The notes under the pieces are model-generated. The model was not told the origin of the DNA, made no database searches, and saw nothing but the letters and a program-made list of their open reading frames with translations. Positions 26,407 to 34,005 of a stretch of DNA of 64,000 nt are shown here, one piece after another. The stretch lies in NCBI RefSeq assembly GCF_048537545.1, contig NZ_CP183220.1; one strand, written 5' to 3'. A program made the translations under genes and the position numbers. The stretch's first letter is position 1. The number at the start of each line of letters is the position of its first letter. This stretch comes from Chania fonticola_B (GTDB taxonomy: Bacteria > Pseudomonadota > Gammaproteobacteria > Enterobacterales > Enterobacteriaceae).

Positions 26407-27630
26407 ATGTACATTCCGCGCCCCACAAAGCTGCTGTTCCAGCACGATGACGGCTGGAGCCGCTATTTCGACAAACACGGTGACACCCTCAGCGACTGGA
26501 CAAAACTCGCCGTCGAGCGCATGCTCGCCTGCGGCACCTGTGCCATGGGCGTGCGCCGTTACTGCTGCACCTCACCGGATTGCACCCATGCCCGCTTCTT
26601 CTGCCAGAGCTGCAAGTCCAAAGCCTGCAGCAGCTGTGGCCTCAAGGCCACCGAGCAGTGGATTGCCGAACAGCAGCACATCCTGCCCGGCTGCGACTGG
26701 CAGCACATCACGTTCACCATGCCACATCTGCTGTGGCCGTTCTTCAACAACAACTGGCCGCTGCTTAATGAGCTGTTTCGCTGCGCCACCCGCGCCATGC
26801 TCCGTTGGGCACGCCAACAGGGTATCGAAGTGGGGATCTTCTGCGCACTCCATACCTACGGCCGGCAGCTCAATCAGCATCCGCATATCCACGTCTCCGT
26901 CACCCGCGGCGGCCTTGACGTCAAACACGGCGCCTGGCGTAACCTGTTCTTTAAAAAACAGCAGATCGAAGCCATCTGGCGCGGTACCGTCATCCAGCTG
27001 CTACGCGCCAGCTATGACCGCGTTAAACCGGCCACTCTGCCGTGTCTCGGCCATATCCGTAACGAAGACCGATGGCACCGCTACCTGCATGCGCAATACC
27101 GCCGTTCCTGGAAAGTGCATTTTGCCAAAAAGACCCGCGGCGCCTGGCGCAGCGTCAAATACCTGGGCCGCTATCTGAAGCGCCCGCCGGTGGCGGCCTC
27201 ACAGCTGCGCCACTACCGCGGCGGTGCCGTGGTCCATCAGTATTACGACCACCGCACGCAGCGACACAAACGCCAGAAAATCAGCCAGGAGGAAATGCTC
27301 CAGCGTTACATCAGTCATATCCCGGCGCGGCATTTTAAAATGGTGCGATACTACGGTTTTCTGACCAACCGCAAGCGGGGCTCGCTGCTGCCGAAGGTCT
27401 ACGACGCGCTGGAGATGACGGTACGGGAGAAACCGAAGCGCCCCGAGTTCGCGGTACTGATGAAGGGCTTCCTCGGTACCGACCCTTACCAGTGCATCCT
27501 GTGCAAAGTTCGGTTACGTTTTGCCGGTGCCGTAGCGGGTGAACACGCTACAAAAATGCTATCTGACAGGCTTCAGCGGATGGAGAAAAAACGATGGCTT
27601 CAGGCCCCGGCTCTGGATAAGTGCGCCTGA
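26407..27630 (+). CDS. IS91-family transposase (HUH, Y-type)
   Basis: 407 aa from the ATG at 26407 (MYIPRPTKLLFQHDDGW); the frame is open from 26347, but that extension is proline-rich and atypical. An N-terminal zinc-binding region (CGTCAMGVRRYCC… CTHARFFCQSCKSKACSSCG) is followed by the HUH metal motif in NQHPHIHVSVTRGG and the catalytic-tyrosine region SVKYLGRYLKRPPV (Y..xxY pattern). It would nick single strands and transpose by rolling circle. The reading frame is intact and more GC-rich-looking than the fimbrial genes on either side. Confidence 0.92.
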   Translation: MYIPRPTKLLFQHDDGWSRYFDKHGDTLSDWTKLAVERMLACGTCAMGVRRYCCTSPDCTHARFFCQSCKSKACSSCGLKATEQWIAEQQHILPGCDWQHITFTMPHLLWPFFNNNWPLLNELFRCATRAMLRWARQQGIEVGIFCALHTYGRQLNQHPHIHVSVTRGGLDVKHGAWRNLFFKKQQIEAIWRGTVIQLLRASYDRVKPATLPCLGHIRNEDRWHRYLHAQYRRSWKVHFAKKTRGAWRSVKYLGRYLKRPPVAASQLRHYRGGAVVHQYYDHRTQRHKRQKISQEEMLQRYISHIPARHFKMVRYYGFLTNRKRGSLLPKVYDALEMTVREKPKRPEFAVLMKGFLGTDPYQCILCKVRLRFAGAVAGEHATKMLSDRLQRMEKKRWLQAPALDKCA

Positions 27631-27771
27631 AAAATGGATTTTAGCTTAAAAACACGGCAAAACTGGCATTTTTACGCACCACCCATCGCGATACCGCACC
27701 GTCAGGGGGAGCTACGCGCTACCGTTCATGGTCAGTCACCCTCAAAAAACGTGATCCAGATTCCTAACCAT

Positions 27772-28329
27772 CAAGGCCTTCCGGCGGTATAAACGTTCGG
27801 TGGGGGGCGATGGCGAATGGATGAAACTACATCAAAATCATAGGCCAGTGGAAGTATCTGTTTCGCGCGGTCGATACAGCAGGGCACACCATCGACTTTT
27901 TGCTGACCGCCAAACGGGACTCTGCAGCCGCCTTACGCTTTTTTCGCAAGGCTATTCGCCATCACGGCGAACCCGAGGTGGTCACTATCGATAAAAGTGG
28001 TGCTAACGCCGCAGCTTTGGCCATGCTCAACGCCGACAAACCCGATGAGGAAGCGATTAATTTCAGGAAAAGTAAGTACCTGAACAACCTGATTGAGCAA
28101 GATCACCGAAATATCAAACGTCGGAGTCGGCCAATGCTGGGATTCTGCTCGTTTCGACGGGCACAGACGATCCTGGCTGGCATCGAATTGATCCACATGA
28201 TACGAAAAGGGCAATATCAACACCTGCAAAGTGAGGGATTGTCATCCGCGGCACAATTCTACTTGCTGGCTGACTAAATAACCGACAACGCAACTTTGGC
28301 CAACTTCATGTCACTAATGCGACGGAGCC
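27772..28329 (+). pseudogene. IS6-family transposase 3' part, frameshifted
   Basis: Picks up IS6 at CAAGGCCTTCCGG immediately after the IS91 end. Indels near 27808 and 27829 shift the frame (RMDETYIKI is disrupted), after which AKRDSAAALRFF… VTIDKSGAN… LIEQDHRNIKRRSRPML runs to the stop at 28277. The right terminal repeat ends at 28329 (…TAATGCGACGGAGCC). Confidence 0.82.
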
Positions 28330-28382
28330 CGTATCTATGCCGATAGAAGATTAAAGAATAGCAATCATTACCAATAATAAAG

Positions 28383-29330
28383 TTATAATGCTTCTAAAAC
28401 CAATATCCCATTTGCGTTTGATACGCCAGAGCTAGTCGCAGTACCAACCAGGGTCACACTGACTGGAATTGTTCGGCTTGTTAACCCATTCAAAGAAATA
28501 CCAGAGCCATTCGCTTGAACCGGAACACCATTTAATGATACTTGAGCAGAGACCCCTCCCTCTAAATTAATTCGCCCATCGATAACGTTACTTCCTGTTA
28601 ATTTCAATGTGTAATCGCTTGCAATACCTTGAGAGCAGGAAATACTTAAATCTGTACTTTGGGTTATTCCATTAACATTAAGATTTTTAGCAGAATAGTT
28701 CAGATTTACATTTTGGTTATTGAGTGAGCACGCTCCCGCCTCTGGGGGGGGATTTACAATTTCGTTAGAGCTAGTCGACGTAAATACACTTACGCTTTCC
28801 CCTGACTGAGGATCACGACACACCAGTCTTAGAGAACCAGGAGAAAATTTATATCCGGCATTAGGTTCAGGTGGTATTGCGTTAGGAACTAATCGACGAG
28901 GCGTCGCATAGTAATTATTAAAAAAATTCACAATGGAGACGCGATCTCCTTCAGATAACATGGCCGGATGGCTGCCACTTCCTGAGCCACTATAATGACG
29001 ATCACAAGTAGGTGGACTCTGCTCACCATATTCGATATTCACCATAGGATAAGATGGTTTGGTAAAGCCTGCTGTGAACCAACTTGATCGCGGTCTTGAC
29101 ATGAGGCAACCGCCGTAACTTTCTCCTGCACATGTGCCCCCATAAGCCACATCAGAAACAGAAATAGAGCCAGATAGCAATACATAAGATTTATAGTTTT
29201 GAAGATCAAGGATCATGGATGCGTCAGCCCACATTGGAATAGCAAACAAGGAGATAATCCAAGCGGAGCCTATCTTTTTGATATAATGCTTTTTTTTAGG
29301 CTTATTATTTTTTACAATGGAGGTGATCAT
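28383..29330 (-). CDS. Fimbrial tip adhesin, operon 3
   Basis: 315 aa, last gene of the Pap/MR-P-like operon on the minus strand. A lysine-rich leader and hydrophobic segment (GSAWIISLFAIPMWADA) form the signal. The N-terminal domain carries several cysteines (GGTCAGESYGGCL, PPTCDRHY, LVCRDP) and would be the receptor-binding lectin; the C-terminal pilin domain begins near EAGACSLNNQNVNLNYSA and ends GILVLEAL. The specific ligand cannot be inferred. A gap of about 530 bases with a decayed pilin separates it from the other minor pilins. Confidence 0.82.
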   Translation of the reverse strand: MITSIVKNNKPKKKHYIKKIGSAWIISLFAIPMWADASMILDLQNYKSYVLLSGSISVSDVAYGGTCAGESYGGCLMSRPRSSWFTAGFTKPSYPMVNIEYGEQSPPTCDRHYSGSGSGSHPAMLSEGDRVSIVNFFNNYYATPRRLVPNAIPPEPNAGYKFSPGSLRLVCRDPQSGESVSVFTSTSSNEIVNPPPEAGACSLNNQNVNLNYSAKNLNVNGITQSTDLSISCSQGIASDYTLKLTGSNVIDGRINLEGGVSAQVSLNGVPVQANGSGISLNGLTSRTIPVSVTLVGTATSSGVSNANGILVLEAL

Positions 29331-29680
29331 GAGTTTTCATATCCTTAACAGTATTTTTTATCAACAAGAGACTTCTGTTTAGCCAAAATTGCCTCTGGCA
29401 ACAGAGAGAAAATAAACGAAGCCACATAACCCAATAAGAGCTTTCAATTTTTTAACTTTAATCAAATAAATCAACACGAACACTCAACCACTATCTAAAT
29501 GCAAAAAATCAATGTATCACACATTATCAGGCTGTCGCGCAACCTATCAACTCGCTGCATATGTATAATCTTAAATGGTCATAACAGCTCACTTGTGAAG
29601 TGGTCAACAAAAACTGGCCACAGCTTTAGAGTATTTACGTTCATGATGCAAAAAAATAGAGATTTTGAGCAATTACTGTC
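29331..29680. other. AT-rich gap with a lone IS3-type terminus
   Basis: No convincing gene. Around 29594-29620 the sequence TGAAGTGGTCAACAAAAACT resembles an IS3-family terminal repeat without an attached element, suggesting an excised or deleted IS between the adhesin and the other subunits. Confidence 0.45.
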
Positions 29681-29836
29681 TTAACCCCAAGTTAACAGCT
29701 CAATAAAGTTGGAGTACCATTTTCGGCCTCTAATTCCGCTCACTTGACTCCCTGCGTTAAGCGCTAGCAACCCGGGTAATGCAGTGCTTTCAGTTCCCAT
29801 AAACGTAACTTTGACTTCTTTGCCCAGCACCAAACT
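29681..29836 (-). pseudogene. Decayed fimbrial subunit remnant
   Basis: The minus-strand frame reads LVLGKEVKVTFMGTESTALP, then GLLALNAGSQ, before it degenerates and stops. This lines up with LALGREVKVTFSGMASGALP and GYLAFDSSST in the adjacent minor pilin (29857-30390), so it is the middle of a duplicated copy of that gene. Confidence 0.65.
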
Positions 29837-29856
29837 CTAATCCTGGCGCCCCTGCG

Positions 29857-30390
29857 TTATTCATATTCCAACGTAAAGGTCGCCGTTGCCGTAAACGCAC
29901 CACGTTGGATGGATTTATTTCGTAGCGCCAAAGGTTCACCCTGCACAAACGCCTTCAAGTTGAGCGCATTGTTACTGCCTGCCTGTAGCTGCTGGGTGTA
30001 CTTGCCGGTATTGATCGCCAGCAGTTCACCTGCACTATTCTCCAGGCCAATTGCGGCACCTTTAGCCGTGCTGCTACTGTCAAACGCCAAATACCCCGGC
30101 AGCGCACCGCTGGCCATGCCGCTGAACGTCACCTTAACCTCACGCCCCAGCGCCAAATCACAGTTGATCAGCCGGATGGCAAACGGCTGGCTGTGGGTCC
30201 GGGTATTCAGGTACAGGTACTTGTCAATCACCGTACCAAAATCCAGCTCAACGGCTTCATCACCTGGATAAATCTCGCAGGCATCTTCAATCAGCGTGCC
30301 GTCAAAATTTACCGTATCGGCCGCACAGGGGGTAGCCAACCCTGCCAGCAGCAGCGACAGCGCACATCTATAGCTTTGAATTGCTGTCAT
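29857..30390 (-). CDS. Minor fimbrial subunit (PapF/MrpG-like position), operon 3
   Basis: 177-aa pilin with signal peptide (…LAGLATPCA|ADTV). Cysteines in EDACEI and LINCDL; C terminus TATFTLEYE. In Pap-type operons the gene just before the adhesin is the adhesin-tip adaptor, so that role is likely here by position. A decayed partial copy lies immediately downstream. Spacing to the upstream gene is 15 nt. Confidence 0.82.
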   Translation of the reverse strand: MTAIQSYRCALSLLLAGLATPCAADTVNFDGTLIEDACEIYPGDEAVELDFGTVIDKYLYLNTRTHSQPFAIRLINCDLALGREVKVTFSGMASGALPGYLAFDSSSTAKGAAIGLENSAGELLAINTGKYTQQLQAGSNNALNLKAFVQGEPLALRNKSIQRGAFTATATFTLEYE

Positions 30391-30405
30391 GACAGCCCTC
30401 TTGGT

Positions 30406-30924
30406 TTACTGAAACGCAATGGTCAGTGTGCCGGTGGCGGTAAAATCATCGCCCACCAGTTCGGTGCCCGCTCGTTTTACCGGTACGGCAGACAGGATCG
30501 GGGGCATACCCACATCGATCGCAAACGCCTTGTTCAACTCTAGCGGCTGACCATTTTTCTGGATCTGGATCCCCAGCTTGCCGGTATTAAGCGACGTTCC
30601 CGTACGCAAGGTGGCATTGTCAAAACCCGTCCCCGCCAAGGTGCCACCAAACGTCAGTGTGACATCCCACGGCTGGCTCATATCACCCAGGCAGTTAAGC
30701 TGGTAAGGGACGTCCTGTTTGAATGCCGCCCCATCCACCTTGCGCACCCCGACTTTGCCAAAAGAGACCTTGATCGGGTCCTGCTGCCACAGTTGACATA
30801 CAGGGGGGATAATCAGCGTACCGTCAAACATCCAGTTGGCCTGAGCCGCCGGACTGAGCATCATTCCCACCAACAAGCTCGCGCCCAACGTCCATTTGCT
30901 CCGCTTCCACAGGCTGCTAGTCAT
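30406..30924 (-). CDS. Minor fimbrial subunit, operon 3
   Basis: 172-aa pilin-like protein with signal peptide (SLLVGMMLSPAAQA|NWMF). Mature N terminus FDGTLIIPPVCQL with the second cysteine in QLNCLGD; C terminus TGTLTIAFQ. More diverged from the three tandem paralogues upstream but shares their IPPVC / TPPEC start. Its start overlaps the previous stop by 4 nt (ATGA). Confidence 0.82.
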   Translation of the reverse strand: MTSSLWKRSKWTLGASLLVGMMLSPAAQANWMFDGTLIIPPVCQLWQQDPIKVSFGKVGVRKVDGAAFKQDVPYQLNCLGDMSQPWDVTLTFGGTLAGTGFDNATLRTGTSLNTGKLGIQIQKNGQPLELNKAFAIDVGMPPILSAVPVKRAGTELVGDDFTATGTLTIAFQ

Positions 30925-31418
30925 TGATAATCTACCTTGAGTGTCGCCAACGCGCTGAAATAGCCGCCGTCCGTATCACGGTAACTGGTCGCCGTATCCT
31001 TGATCGGGGCTACTTCCAGCGTCGGCAACGCAGTGTAACTTATATTCAACGGCTGATTAATCGCCTGCCGGGTATTGTTGACGTAAAACGCCACCCCCAA
31101 TTTGCCATTGCTGGTTTTCAATGCCCCACTGCTGGTGAACGTCGTGGCATCCCCCTGCAAGGTCATTCTCAGGCCATTTTTCGCCAGATTGGTACAGGTC
31201 AGGCTTAACGGCACCGGGCGCTTGTAATTGCTGCCATCAATGCGCGTCAGCAGAATGTCGCCAAAATGCACGCTTTGCTGCCCACCATTGTTCAAAATAC
31301 ATTCCGGCGGTGTCACCACCAACGTGCCGGATAAGGTGGCAGCCAGTGGGGCAGCCAGTGCCTGACTACCCCACACCATCAATAAGGTCAGGCCGCCGAG
31401 ATAGTAGGTTGTCTTCAT
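30921..31418 (-). CDS. Minor fimbrial subunit, tandem paralogue C, operon 3
   Basis: 165 aa from the ATG at 31418 (MKTTYYLGGLTLLMVWGSQALA), which gives a clean signal peptide; the open frame to 31481 overlaps the upstream gene. Mature region TLSGTLVVTPPECILNNGGQ, GDILLTRIDGSNYKRPVP, SLTCTNLAKNGLRMTLQGD, ending LATLKVDYQ. Clearly related to the two subunits upstream (shared TPPEC, SYKR or NYKR, LTCT, RMTL, DYQ/EYQ). Confidence 0.83.
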   Translation of the reverse strand: MKTTYYLGGLTLLMVWGSQALAAPLAATLSGTLVVTPPECILNNGGQQSVHFGDILLTRIDGSNYKRPVPLSLTCTNLAKNGLRMTLQGDATTFTSSGALKTSNGKLGVAFYVNNTRQAINQPLNISYTALPTLEVAPIKDTATSYRDTDGGYFSALATLKVDYQ

Positions 31419-31431
31419 CCGTTGCCCTGCC

Positions 31432-31926
31432 TTATTGGTATTCCACCAACATGTTGAGGGTGCCAGTGAAGCTGCCCCCATCGGTTAATACGGTGCCTGC
31501 CGGTTTGACCGGCACGGCATACAGCGCAGGCGTACTGCCATTGGTGAAGTTAATCACCGCATTGTTATTGAGCCGGGTGGTATTTTGGAAAATCGCCAAA
31601 CCAAAGTTGGTCCGGTTGGTCTTCACCGCATTCATGCCGCCGATGACCACATTGCTCCAGCTCAGCGTCATTCTCAGCGCATTGCTGTAAACGTTGGTGC
31701 AGGTCAAACCGTAGTTAATCGCGGTGCGTTTATAGCTGACGTTGTCGATCAGCGTTTCATGCACTTCACCAAAATTGATATCGGTGGTGCTACCACTGTT
31801 GACCGTACACTCTGGCGGCGTAACAATCAGTGTGCCGCTCAAGGTAATATACAGAGGCGCGGCCACCGCCTGTCCTAGGCAACAGCCCAACAGTACCAGT
31901 CCTTTGATAGATGTGACTAACGACAT
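31432..31926 (-). CDS. Minor fimbrial subunit, tandem paralogue B, operon 3
   Basis: 164 aa; of two adjacent ATGs (31929 and 31926) the second is better spaced from AGGAG. Signal peptide …CCLGQAVA|APLY. Mature region ITLSGTLIVTPPECTVNSGS, SYKRTAINYGLTCTNV, ALRMTLSW and LYAVPVKPAGTVLTDGGSFT, ending LNMLVEYQ. Very similar to paralogue A upstream. Confidence 0.84.
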   Translation of the reverse strand: MSLVTSIKGLVLLGCCLGQAVAAPLYITLSGTLIVTPPECTVNSGSTTDINFGEVHETLIDNVSYKRTAINYGLTCTNVYSNALRMTLSWSNVVIGGMNAVKTNRTNFGLAIFQNTTRLNNNAVINFTNGSTPALYAVPVKPAGTVLTDGGSFTGTLNMLVEYQ

Positions 31927-31940
31927 CATTAACTCCTGTT

Positions 31941-32453
31941 TTACTGATAATCCAACGTGAGCGTCATCGTGCCGCTAAAGCTGCCGCCGTCCGTCAGCAT
32001 CACGCCGCTCGGTTTCACCGGCACGGCATACAGCACCGGTGGACTGCCGTTGGTAAAATTGAGCGACTGGTTATTACTCAGCCGCGTGCTGTCCCGATAA
32101 ATCGCAATGCCCAGATTGCTACGGTTGGTCTGGATAGAAGCCCCACCGCCCAAGGTGGCGTTGGTCCAGCTCAGCGTCATTCTCATCGCATTGCTTGCCA
32201 CGCTGGTGCAGACCAGACCGTAGTCAATCGGCATCCGCTTATAGCTGCCATCAATCAACCCTTGCTGCACATCACCAAAGCTGACATTCAACAACGTGCT
32301 ACCCTTAATGGTGCATTGTGGCGGCGTGATAATGGTCAGGCTCAGGTTGAGATTCGCCGTATCCGCCTGGGCCTGTGGCAGGGTCCCCGCCAATGCCGAC
32401 ATCAACAGGCATAGCGCACCGGCCTGGCGTAGTGAACTCACTGGTAATCGCAT
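31941..32453 (-). CDS. Minor fimbrial subunit, tandem paralogue A, operon 3
   Basis: 170 aa with signal peptide (…GTLPQAQA|DTAN). Mature region LSLTIITPPQCTIKGS, SYKRMPIDYGLVCTSV, AMRMTLSWTNATLGGG and LYAVPVKPSGVMLTDGGSFS, ending MTLTLDYQ. The near-identity of several blocks with paralogue B points to tandem duplication. In Pap-type fimbriae such genes encode tip fibrillum subunits. Confidence 0.84.
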   Translation of the reverse strand: MRLPVSSLRQAGALCLLMSALAGTLPQAQADTANLNLSLTIITPPQCTIKGSTLLNVSFGDVQQGLIDGSYKRMPIDYGLVCTSVASNAMRMTLSWTNATLGGGASIQTNRSNLGIAIYRDSTRLSNNQSLNFTNGSPPVLYAVPVKPSGVMLTDGGSFSGTMTLTLDYQ

Positions 32454-32461
32454 GGCCGCTC

Positions 32462-33064
32462 CTAGTCGTAACTCAGTTGAAACTGGATTTGCGCCTGATA
32501 AGCACCCGCGTTCAGTCCGGCGGAGGTGCGCACCGGCGTAATGTAATAGGTCAACTGATTTTGCCCCGGTGACACCAGCGTCGGCGCGCTATAGACCCCC
32601 GGCGTAATGGCAACGTTGCGCTGATCGCTCATCAGCAACCCCAACCCTTTGGCACCAGAGACCGCCAACAACTGTGGGTTTTCAGCAGCGGTCGGTGCCA
32701 GAAAACGGATCTTCATCGCTGGCATATCCGGGCTCCACAGCAGATCGCCCAATTGATGGCGATTACGGCTCTCACCCCCAAGGCAATCCTCCAACCGCAA
32801 CTGAACCGCCACCGGAGTGCCCTGCTTGCCCACATGCTGTAACATCCCCGTACCGACGTTACCCAAATCCACCGTCTGCCAGGCCGAAGACATATCCAGA
32901 CGGCAGGCGCTTTCGGTTAACGCACCATGCACCTGTAACACGCCGTGTGCACCGTCCACATCCCAATTATCCACCTTGTCCAACTCGGTGGCCTGTGCCA
33001 AAGAGGTGAGTAAAATCAGCCCCACCGCACCTTGCCAATAGCCATGTTTACTGTTCATGTTCAT
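32462..33064 (-). CDS. Minor fimbrial subunit (PapK/MrpE-like position), operon 3
   Basis: 200 aa; signal peptide up to about LAQA|TELDKV. An extended N-terminal segment precedes the pilin core (HGALTESACRLDMSSAWQTV; second cysteine in LEDCLGG). The C terminus is QIQFQLSYD. First subunit gene after the chaperone, in the place of PapJ/PapK or MrpE. A longer loop with many charged residues (ESRNRHQLGD) is present. Confidence 0.8.
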   Translation of the reverse strand: MNMNSKHGYWQGAVGLILLTSLAQATELDKVDNWDVDGAHGVLQVHGALTESACRLDMSSAWQTVDLGNVGTGMLQHVGKQGTPVAVQLRLEDCLGGESRNRHQLGDLLWSPDMPAMKIRFLAPTAAENPQLLAVSGAKGLGLLMSDQRNVAITPGVYSAPTLVSPGQNQLTYYITPVRTSAGLNAGAYQAQIQFQLSYD

Positions 33065-33106
33065 GCCTGTGTTGCCCTAGAGGTTCGATTATCCTGGCTT
33101 GCGATA

Positions 33107-33892
33107 TCACTTCTTCGCAGGCACGACCTTGCACTCGTTGGCCTGGCAGTTAAAGGACAGGTTCGGGCGACCACCGTAGTCATTGATATAGGTCAGCACC
33201 GGTCTGTTCCCCAATGCACTGGCGCTCACGCCTAGCGGCTGGCTGCTTTTCGGCGCGATCATGAACGGCTCAAAACCGGCCACCGTTTTTCCGTCTTTCT
33301 TCGGCAAGGCATCCACCAGGATGACGTTATACGGCGTCGGGTTAGTGACCTTATACTGGTCCCCTTCTTTGGTTAAGGTCAGCTTCTCCTGCCACGGGTT
33401 ATTCATTTGCTCACGGGTGGGCACAATCGCCGCTGGGCGATAGAACAGCTTGATACGCGTTTGCAGCGCAATTTGTAACGTATTCGGCTTATCGCTTTTT
33501 GGCGGTATTTCTCTGAGGTTGAAATAGAACACAGATTCTCGATCCTTGGGCAGGTTGGCCACATCCGGTAGCACCTGGATTTTTACCTGGCTTTTAGCCC
33601 CGGGCTCAATACGCTGTACGGGAGGTAATACGGTAAAAGGAGAGGTGATTTTTTCCCCTTTTTCATTTTCAATCCACCCTTGCGCCAAATAAGGCAGCTG
33701 CTTATTTTCGTTGCTGACATTCAGGCTAATGGATTTTTCATTTCCGGAAATAATGGCACGGGTACGGTCAAGCGCGATCGCGGCCTGCGCTGAACTGAGG
33801 CTGGTCATACTCAACACTCCAGCAACCAGAACCGTAGAGAGTTTGTTATAAAATCCCTGGCTGTTAAGTATATTTGATTTAATTTTTTTCAT
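33107..33892 (-). CDS. Periplasmic fimbrial chaperone (PapD/MrpD type), operon 3
   Basis: 261 aa, very close in pattern to PapD itself: IALDRTRAIISGNEKSISL, ENKQLPYLAQGWIENE, LPPVQRIEPGAKSQV, LPKDRESVFYFNLREIPP, RIKLFYRPAAI, VTNPTPYNVIL and TYINDYGGRPNLSF. It also has the C-terminal cysteine pair FNCQANECKVV seen in PapD. Signal peptide ends near SSAQA|AIAL. Intact, the only chaperone of operon 3. Confidence 0.95.
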   Translation of the reverse strand: MKKIKSNILNSQGFYNKLSTVLVAGVLSMTSLSSAQAAIALDRTRAIISGNEKSISLNVSNENKQLPYLAQGWIENEKGEKITSPFTVLPPVQRIEPGAKSQVKIQVLPDVANLPKDRESVFYFNLREIPPKSDKPNTLQIALQTRIKLFYRPAAIVPTREQMNNPWQEKLTLTKEGDQYKVTNPTPYNVILVDALPKKDGKTVAGFEPFMIAPKSSQPLGVSASALGNRPVLTYINDYGGRPNLSFNCQANECKVVPAKK

Positions 33893-34005
33893 TACGTTAA
33901 TATCTCTTCACTATAAAACGCCCGCCCTGAATGTAAGCATAATAAGCAGACGTTGACTGTATGATTGATAGATAACCTAGACTGCGAGTTATCTCTTTGA
34001 CTTGA

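Larger units (their letters stand above)
26187..27771 (+). mobile_element. IS91-family (HUH rolling-circle) element
   Basis: About 1.59 kb. The left end directly follows GAAC (26183-26186) in IS66 tnpB; the right end is directly followed by CAAG (27772-27775) in an IS6 transposase gene. GAAC and CAAG are the known target tetranucleotides of IS91. No terminal inverted repeats or target duplication are seen, as expected for the family. The two flanks belong to different ISs, so an adjacent deletion or a one-ended event probably accompanied insertion. Confidence 0.8.

Noticed and set aside
26447..27178. Long alternative-frame ORF (243 codons) inside the IS91 transposase
   Set aside because: Shadow of a GC-rich coding region; composition is low-complexity Ala/Ser/Pro and the HUH frame is clearly the real one.
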